From contig JAQGOG010000097.1 of the NCBI GenBank assembly GCA_028293765.1, positions 1-64,000 of the forward strand: DNA of 64,000 nt, written 5' to 3'. The notes under the pieces are model-generated. The model was not told the DNA's origin, did not search any database, and saw only the letters and a program-made list of their open reading frames with translations. This document shows positions 58,982 to 64,000 of this stretch, piece after piece. Source of the stretch: Gammaproteobacteria bacterium. GTDB lineage: Bacteria; Pseudomonadota; Gammaproteobacteria; Steroidobacterales; Steroidobacteraceae. The first letter of the stretch is position 1. The number at the start of each line of letters is the position of its first letter. A program made the position numbers and the translations under genes.

Positions 58982-60278
58982 TGAAAGCTTGCACGAGCAC
59001 GGTCACGACGGATACCCGCCAGAGCTGGTCGAGGTGGAAGTTGGGCTGCCGCGCTAACCACAGGGCGGGAATTGCAAACATCACCAACCGGCTGATGCCG
59101 CTCAGCAATGCGGGCCAGGTATTACCCATGGCCTGGAACAGGCCCGAGCAGGTGAAAATGATCCCCATGCCGACGAAGTTCCACGAAATGATTCGCAGGA
59201 AATCGGTGCCGACTGCGACCACCCGCGTATCCTTCGTGAAGGCCGCGATGAGGGAGCCCGGCGCGATCTGACAGAGCGCGGTGATGACCACCATGATGCC
59301 GGTCTCCAGCCGCACCGCCGCGCGGAAGGTTTCACGCACGCGCTGCGAGCGCCCTGCGCCGAAGTTCTGTCCGGCAACCGGCGCCGCGGAGAACGCCACT
59401 GCCATCGCTGGCAGGAAGATGGCCTGCATGACGCGTGAGCCAATCCCGTAGCCGGCCTGCGCATCGGAACCAAAAGCCCGGATTAGCCAGTACATGAGCA
59501 CCATCGTCAGGAACATGACGAAGTATTCGCCGCCTGCCGGCAGACCGATGCTCAGGATGCGTTTCCAGCAGTCGAAGTTTGGCCGCCACTGCGCGGGATG
59601 GAACGCCACGTACTTCTCGAGCCGCTCGAAGTACCAGGTGAGCGCCACCACGCCGACCACAATAGCCAACGTGCTGGCGAGTCCTGCGCCGGCCACGCCC
59701 AGCGGATGTCCGGTCACCCAGCCCGCGATCAGCACCGGCGCGAGAATTATGTTGAGCCCCACGGTCAGTAACTGCACCGTCATAGTCGGCTTCACGATAC
59801 CTGTGCCGCGCAATGCAGAGCCCATCGATACCATTCCGAACTGCAGAGCGAGACCGGGAAGAAACCAATAGAGGTAGACCGCACCCGCATTCTGCATCCC
59901 GGCATCCGCACCTACGCCGCGCATGTAGGGGGCTGTCAGGAGATAGCCCGCGATCAGCACGAATACGCCACTGACCACGGAAAGCGCGAGCGACTGGTTG
60001 AACACCATATTCGCGTCGTGCTGATCCTTACGGCCCGCGGCGTGCGCGATGAGTGCGACCGTGCCAACGCCCAGAATCTGCGTGAGCGCCAGCACCACGA
60101 ACGCGATATTTCCCGCGGCTCCAACCCCGGCAATGGCGGCGGGCCCCAGGCCCGAGACGAAATAGAGGTCGACGAGGTAGTACAGGGTCTGCCCGATCAT
60201 GCCAATGACGGTGACCGCCGCCATCTGCAGAATGTGCCCCGAAACCGAACCTTGGGTCAGATCTTTCATCGACATCAT
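58923..60278 (-). CDS. MATE-family multidrug/toxin exporter
   Basis: The 451-residue protein has 12 membrane segments in two homologous halves. Patterns are GQTLYYLVDLYFVSGLGPAA, GSALRGTGIVKPTMTVQLL, YGIGSRVMQAIFLPAMAVAF and AAPVAGQNFGAGR, as in NorM/MATE exporters that use Na+ or H+. The start is at the double ATG near 60275-60278. It is convergent with, and slightly overlaps, the MFS relic. It may export toxic aromatic intermediates; that is inference from position. Confidence 0.9.
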   Translation of the reverse strand: MMSMKDLTQGSVSGHILQMAAVTVIGMIGQTLYYLVDLYFVSGLGPAAIAGVGAAGNIAFVVLALTQILGVGTVALIAHAAGRKDQHDANMVFNQSLALSVVSGVFVLIAGYLLTAPYMRGVGADAGMQNAGAVYLYWFLPGLALQFGMVSMGSALRGTGIVKPTMTVQLLTVGLNIILAPVLIAGWVTGHPLGVAGAGLASTLAIVVGVVALTWYFERLEKYVAFHPAQWRPNFDCWKRILSIGLPAGGEYFVMFLTMVLMYWLIRAFGSDAQAGYGIGSRVMQAIFLPAMAVAFSAAPVAGQNFGAGRSQRVRETFRAAVRLETGIMVVITALCQIAPGSLIAAFTKDTRVVAVGTDFLRIISWNFVGMGIIFTCSGLFQAMGNTWPALLSGISRLVMFAIPALWLARQPNFHLDQLWRVSVVTVLVQAFISYALLRAQMGKKLVHGES

Positions 60279-60503
60279 TCCAGCCGCGGCTGGTTGCGCC
60301 AGAGCCGCACGTAAAGTCAATATTCGAAGCGAATTCCGCGCGTCAACCGGTGCGCCAGGCTGTGTGCCCGCCTGCAGATTACGTGACATCGTACACAGAT
60401 GAGCGCCGACACGCTGACGTTGGCGATGGGACCTTCCATGTGACCAGACAGACGACCGCGAGCGCTGCCTCCACGAGGACGGCACATCGGTTGCTTCGAT
60501 GTC

Positions 60504-60528
60504 AAGTGTCCGATACGACTCGACACTT
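60504..60528 (+). promoter_or_regulatory. Inverted repeat upstream of the small conserved gene
   Basis: AAGTGTC (60504-60510) and GACACTT (60522-60528) are a perfect 7-bp inverted repeat with an 11-base centre, 17 bases before the ATG at 60546. It could be an operator or a leader hairpin that affects translation. Confidence 0.45.
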
Positions 60529-60545
60529 TGCGGCAGAGGAATGTC

Positions 60546-60851
60546 ATGGCAACCAAGGCTGAGGAGCGCACCCTGACCGATCACGACGAGATCCGGAAAT
60601 GGGCGGACGCGCGCGACGCGGAGCCCACCTGTGTGAAGGGGACTGAAAGCGACGACGGCACCTGCCTGCTACGGCTGGATTTCCCGGGCTACAGCGGCGA
60701 GGATTCGCTGCAGCCCATCTCGTGGGAGCAGTGGTTCCAAGTGTTCGACAAGCGCAAGCTCGCGCTCATCGTCGAAGACAGAACTGCGGACGGTAAGCCC
60801 AGCAATTTCAACAAGCTGGTCAGCCGCGAGACGGTCAAAGCGAAAGCCTGA
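60546..60851 (+). CDS. Small conserved cytosolic protein of unknown function
   Basis: The 101-residue acidic protein has LTDHDEIRKWADARDAEPTC, RLDFPGYSGEDSLQPISWEQ, WFQVFDKRKLALIVEDRT and NFNKLVSRETV. Homologues are widespread and often carry the misleading label of 1,4-alpha-glucan branching enzyme, with which the sequence has no evident relation. The W-x-x-W-F and F-N-K-L segments look like a compact alpha/beta domain. It starts behind GAGGAA. No operon partner is seen. Confidence 0.75.
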   Translation: MATKAEERTLTDHDEIRKWADARDAEPTCVKGTESDDGTCLLRLDFPGYSGEDSLQPISWEQWFQVFDKRKLALIVEDRTADGKPSNFNKLVSRETVKAKA

Positions 60852-60937
60852 TCGTCACGCCGCCGGCCCGCTCCCGGGCGGATTTGCGACGCCAGCGATT
60901 CGCACCGCGCCGGCATGTTGATGGCACCCGGCGATCT

Positions 60938-60968
60938 TGGGGCAGCGGCCACGGTACGGCCGCCCCAG
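60938..60968. terminator. Bidirectional terminator-like stem-loop between convergent genes
   Basis: TGGGG-CA-GCGGCC (60938-60950) pairs with GGCCGC-CCCA (60958-60967), with a two-base bulge and a seven-base loop. It is flanked by TCT and ATTCTT, and lies between the small conserved gene and the GH5 gene, whose transcripts converge. Confidence 0.65.
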
Positions 60969-60996
60969 GATTCTTCACGGCGCGCTTACCGATCCC

Positions 60997-62622
60997 TCAC
61001 TGGCAGCTGGTGCCGCCCGCTGCCAGACAGGTGAGGTGCTGGTGGAAATAGACGCCGTAGCCATCGGACGGCGTACCGGCCTTGTCCTTGATGAGTACAT
61101 TGTCGTTATCACCCCAGACATCCCAGGTCCACCCGAGATAGGAGGCGCCCGCCTTGTCAGCCCAGGGTAACAGGGCGGAGACGAAGGGTGAGCCCACGGT
61201 GCCGGGGGCGTTGTGATCGCCGGTCTCGGTAATCACCAGCGGCACACCGGCGGCCAGTACGTTGGCGGCCCAAGTGTAGGCATCCTTACCGAGCTTGGGG
61301 ACGCTGGCATCAGCCGAGCCGACGACTCCGGAGTTCGGATAGGCATGCCAGACGGCGGCGAGTTGCTCGAGTGGATCGGTCGGCTTGAAGGCAACCCATT
61401 GGCTGAGGTCCTGACTCCAGGTCGGCGCACCCACCAGCACCACGTTGCTGGCGCCCGCGGCCCGCACCGCATCCAACATCTGCTGCATGCCTGCCGATTT
61501 CCAGGTGTAGTTGGTCGTATACGGACTGGGGCTACCTGTGACGTATTGAGTGAAGGTGCCCCCATCGCGCAGCGTCTTCCAGGGGTCTGCTCCGGAGGGC
61601 ATCCAATAGAAGAACGGCTCGTTGAACAATTCGAACAACACATTCGGCTGGCCTTTGAAGGTGGCGGCGATTGAGGTCCAGAAGCCAATGGAGTGGTCCG
61701 CATCGGCCATCGGATTCTGCCCCAGCGGACAGAAATTCCCCGGCGCTGTCCAATGCAGATCCACGATGACATACAGGCCGGCCGCCGTCGCACTCGCCAC
61801 CGCCGCTTTCACGGTCGCCTGGTAGTTGTGCCCAGGGTCCGGATCGCGCAGCGCTCCAGTGGCGTCGCTGCACTGATAACCCAGCCAGGAGGCTTCGTTC
61901 AGTGGAATACGTACGGTGTTTACGTTCCAGGTCTTGATCGTATTCCAGTTGGGCGTGGCATCCCCGGTCTGTCCGCCCCACGGATTTGCCGCGCTCCACC
62001 CCTGCGCGGCAATGAACTCCAGCCCGCTTACGTTCACTCCGCGCAGCTGCACTGTCTTGCCGCTTCCATCCACAAGATGGTTACCCGACACGCTGATCGA
62101 CAGCGCACCGCCGCCTCCGGAACTGGCACTCGGAGCGATTGTGACGGTCGCCGTGCTGGGACTGCCCAGCGTAGCCCCGCTGACACTCGAAAGTGCCACA
62201 GTGAAACTCTTGTTGGTTGCAGTTGCGCCCGATGCTGACCCCGCATTCGTGATCGGAATGGAGACGGTCTTGGCCGCCGCGTCGCCATCCGCCCAGCTCA
62301 CCGTGCCACTCCCCTTGGTGTAGTCGGTTCCCGCCAGCGCGCTGCCATCTGCACTGGCATAACCCACACTCGCCGCTCCAGCGCTCCCGCCGCTGCGAGA
62401 AACCGTCAGTTTCACTGTGCCGTCACTCGCCTTCACTCCATAAGTCGATGCCGACAGCGCAAGCGTTGTGCTCGAGCCAGTCGCCCCGGACGGGGTGCCC
62501 TTTGAGGACGGACTGTCGGCGGCAGTGGCGGTACTGGAAGAAGAGGCGCTACCCCCTCCGCAGGACGCAATCAAAAACAAAAACACGCCCGCGGACGCAT
62601 GACGTAGCGTCATCAACAGCAT
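60997..62622 (-). CDS. Glycoside hydrolase family 5 lipoprotein with Calx-beta domain
   Basis: The 541-residue protein has a lipoprotein signal (FLFLIASCGGG), a Ser/Thr-rich linker, a Calx-beta-type domain at about 52-165 (VSRSGGSAGAASVGYASADG, GTDYTKGSGTVSWADGD) and a GH5 (cellulase-like) catalytic barrel at about 175-535. Catalytic residues are the proton donor in LFELFNEPF and the nucleophile in PLVITETGDHNA. LHWTAPG, HAYPNSG and TWDVWG also match GH5 subsites. It probably cleaves beta-glucan or a related polysaccharide at the cell surface. It is next to a glycosyltransferase gene. Confidence 0.9.
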   Translation of the reverse strand: MLLMTLRHASAGVFLFLIASCGGGSASSSSTATAADSPSSKGTPSGATGSSTTLALSASTYGVKASDGTVKLTVSRSGGSAGAASVGYASADGSALAGTDYTKGSGTVSWADGDAAAKTVSIPITNAGSASGATATNKSFTVALSSVSGATLGSPSTATVTIAPSASSGGGGALSISVSGNHLVDGSGKTVQLRGVNVSGLEFIAAQGWSAANPWGGQTGDATPNWNTIKTWNVNTVRIPLNEASWLGYQCSDATGALRDPDPGHNYQATVKAAVASATAAGLYVIVDLHWTAPGNFCPLGQNPMADADHSIGFWTSIAATFKGQPNVLFELFNEPFFYWMPSGADPWKTLRDGGTFTQYVTGSPSPYTTNYTWKSAGMQQMLDAVRAAGASNVVLVGAPTWSQDLSQWVAFKPTDPLEQLAAVWHAYPNSGVVGSADASVPKLGKDAYTWAANVLAAGVPLVITETGDHNAPGTVGSPFVSALLPWADKAGASYLGWTWDVWGDNDNVLIKDKAGTPSDGYGVYFHQHLTCLAAGGTSCQ

Positions 62623-62758
62623 TTCGAAGCCCCGTCTGGTTCAAATTCGCGACGGCGGCCAGCTTAGGGAAAATGATTTCCAATGCAACTGTCTGTCAGC
62701 AGCGACGAGCGCACGCCGTCGGTCGACGGCGACGCATTGGTATCACGTGGGGCCCAAC

Positions 62759-63970
62759 TCAGTCCCGCTTGGGCATGCCAAGATAGATTTGAACTAATTC
62801 TGCGGTGAGTTGTCGCCAGTCATGCGATCTTTGAACGTAGGCGCGCGCCGAATCGCCCAGCGCCGCAAGCCTGCCGGCATCCGGCAGCAGCTCTGTCACG
62901 CGTGCAGCCAACTCCTCTGCCGTACGCCCCTCGCGATATTCGCGACCGTCCCGCACGCTCAGACCCGAAACACCCTCGGGCGTGCTCACGACCGCCAGTC
63001 CCGCCGCCATCGCCTCCAGCACTTTCAACTTCGAGCCGCCACCGGCGTTCAACGGCGCGAGCAGTATGGCGGAGTTGCGCTGCTCGCCCGCCAGATCCGC
63101 GACGAAGCCCCGCCATTCGATCCGCGGGTCTCGCCAGCGTGCGCGCCACGCCGGCGGCATTGCGTGGCCGCAGATCGCAATACGGGTCATGGGAATCCGC
63201 TCCCAGATCAGAGGCATGATCTCCTCAATCGCCCACTCCACCGCAGCGGCGTTGGGCGGATATTCAAAATTTCCAACAAACAGCAGGCGCCCGCTGCCGA
63301 AGTTCGGTTTGACATCTGCGAAGCAGCGCGGATCGACGCCATTCGCGATCACGTCCACCGAGCGGCCCGCGATAGCGGAAAGCCGCCGCGCATCCTCCGG
63401 CGTGACCGCTATCAAGCGCGTGGGCGCCCTGAGAGCGCGACGCTCCCAGCGGCGATATCGCCAACCGTCATACCGCCGCAGGTGAGGTAACAGCATTACG
63501 GGAAGGCGCGGATGATAGGTTGTGCTCGCGGTCAGAGACGACTCGACGTTATGTTCCGTCAGCGCAAACGGCTGGCGTCTGCTTTGCAGTATCCCGAGCA
63601 GCGATTGAAGACCGTAGCTGTGCTCGACGTGAACGGCGTCCCACGGCTCGGCAAGCAGTTGCGTCATCGCGGCACGCAGCGCGCGCGACAACCCGTTTAC
63701 ACTGACGACCACCGGATACGGCGCAAGCAGCGCAGCGGCTAGTGTGAGCAAATGCTTACGTGGCCGCCGATTCAGCACGATGAGCCGCTCAACCAGCGGG
63801 GCGAGCGCCGCCTGTGAGGATTCCTCCAGCGGTGTCTTGCTTTGAACCAGCAGCGTGACGCGATGGCCCTGCTCCGCGAGTCCGCGCAGCAGCTGATACT
63901 GCCGAACCTTGTTGCCACCCACCGTGGGCCATGGCAAGTAGGGAGACGTCCAGAGAATCTTCAGGCCCAT
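62759..63970 (-). CDS. GT4-family glycosyltransferase
   Basis: The 403-residue GT-B enzyme has an N-terminal LPWPTVGGNKVRQYQLLRGL, VHVEHSYGLQSL, then VDVIANGVDPRCF, LLFVGNFEYPPN, and the donor-binding LAPLNAGGGSKLKVLEAMAAG with the E-x7-E motif. It has no membrane segment. GT4 enzymes of this kind build exopolysaccharide or other glycans; partners would lie beyond 64000. The start ATG is at 63970, followed upstream by 30 bases with no feature. Confidence 0.92.
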   Translation of the reverse strand: MGLKILWTSPYLPWPTVGGNKVRQYQLLRGLAEQGHRVTLLVQSKTPLEESSQAALAPLVERLIVLNRRPRKHLLTLAAALLAPYPVVVSVNGLSRALRAAMTQLLAEPWDAVHVEHSYGLQSLLGILQSRRQPFALTEHNVESSLTASTTYHPRLPVMLLPHLRRYDGWRYRRWERRALRAPTRLIAVTPEDARRLSAIAGRSVDVIANGVDPRCFADVKPNFGSGRLLFVGNFEYPPNAAAVEWAIEEIMPLIWERIPMTRIAICGHAMPPAWRARWRDPRIEWRGFVADLAGEQRNSAILLAPLNAGGGSKLKVLEAMAAGLAVVSTPEGVSGLSVRDGREYREGRTAEELAARVTELLPDAGRLAALGDSARAYVQRSHDWRQLTAELVQIYLGMPKRD

Positions 63971-64000
63971 GCACTGTGCGCCGTCATGCCGGCGCCGGCA

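Noticed and set aside
1-64000. CRISPR arrays, tRNA or rRNA genes, complete insertion sequences, prophage
   Set aside because: No regularly spaced repeats, clover-leaf sequences, transposase or integrase patterns were seen.

Overview
The window is GC-rich, densely coded bacterial DNA. Its gene content is that of a metabolically versatile Gram-negative, probably a Proteobacterium of the Steroidobacter/Nevskia or sphingomonad kind. This placement rests on three large TonB-dependent receptors, PHB-oligomer metabolism, a CrbS/CrbR-type two-component system, the DUF1592-DUF1552-ankyrin trio, and several aromatic-catabolic genes. It is an inference from gene content only. No rRNA, tRNA, CRISPR array, integrase or intact insertion sequence was seen.

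Layout. (1) 0-1.3 kb: mtnA is translationally coupled to a class II aldolase, the arrangement of the 5'-methylthioadenosine DHAP shunt. (2) 2-2.6 kb: a small membrane protein built of nine 11-residue coiled-coil repeats. (3) 2.7-13.7 kb: a 3-hydroxybutyrate/acetate block with 3HB dehydrogenase, 3HB-oligomer hydrolase, a TonB receptor, a GntP-type permease, and a transporter-fused hybrid kinase with its NarL-type regulator. (4) 13.8-14.3 kb: relics of a Tat-signal protein and a cytochrome c, the latter broken by an 11-bp duplication. (5) 14.6-24.4 kb: a TonB receptor faces a seven-gene operon (TIM-barrel isomerase, E1 alpha, E1 beta, free-standing lipoyl protein, two SDRs, SGNH hydrolase) headed by a GntR/FCD regulator. 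(6) 24.4-34.4 kb: lignin-aromatic genes, namely a LigM/DesA-type tetrahydrofolate-dependent O-demethylase divergent from a DesB/GalA-type gallate dioxygenase, a MetE-like protein, an AraC regulator, an MFS permease and a metallo-beta-lactamase-fold protein. (7) 34.7-47.4 kb: a TfdA-like dioxygenase with an AAHS permease, a TonB receptor, a MarR regulator, a serine hydrolase, and the DUF1592-DUF1552-ankyrin operon. (8) 47.5-58.8 kb: a lactonase-like protein, a six-gene leftward operon (SDR, GMC, NTF2, GMC, MBL, P450) and, divergent from it, hydrolase, GntR, SDR and CMD-family genes. (9) 58.8-64 kb: MATE exporter, small conserved protein, GH5 glycosidase with Calx-beta domain, glycosyltransferase.

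Regulatory layer. Three operator sets can be read directly. Paired GGATCC boxes around a TTGAC -35 element (GGATCC-N4-TTGACR-N4 to N6-GGATCC) stand before the first gntR, the LigM-like gene and the desB-like gene. They resemble the VanR operator, so this gntR probably controls O-demethylation and gallate ring cleavage. A second palindrome, AAAGCATGCTTT, lies just after the -10 in front of the TfdA-like/AAHS pair, the TonB receptor and the DUF1592 operon, with the marR gene in their midst. A GTATAC-centred GntR-type operator lies in the divergent promoter of region 8.

The strongest candidates for something not yet described are the MarR-type regulon, which joins a TfdA-like dioxygenase and its permease to the uncharacterised DUF1592/DUF1552/ankyrin secreted proteins, and the GntR-controlled GMC/GMC/NTF2/MBL/P450/SDR operon. 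At least five gene relics (13.9, 34.4, 47.4, 58.2 and 58.8 kb) show that this is a region of recent gain and loss.
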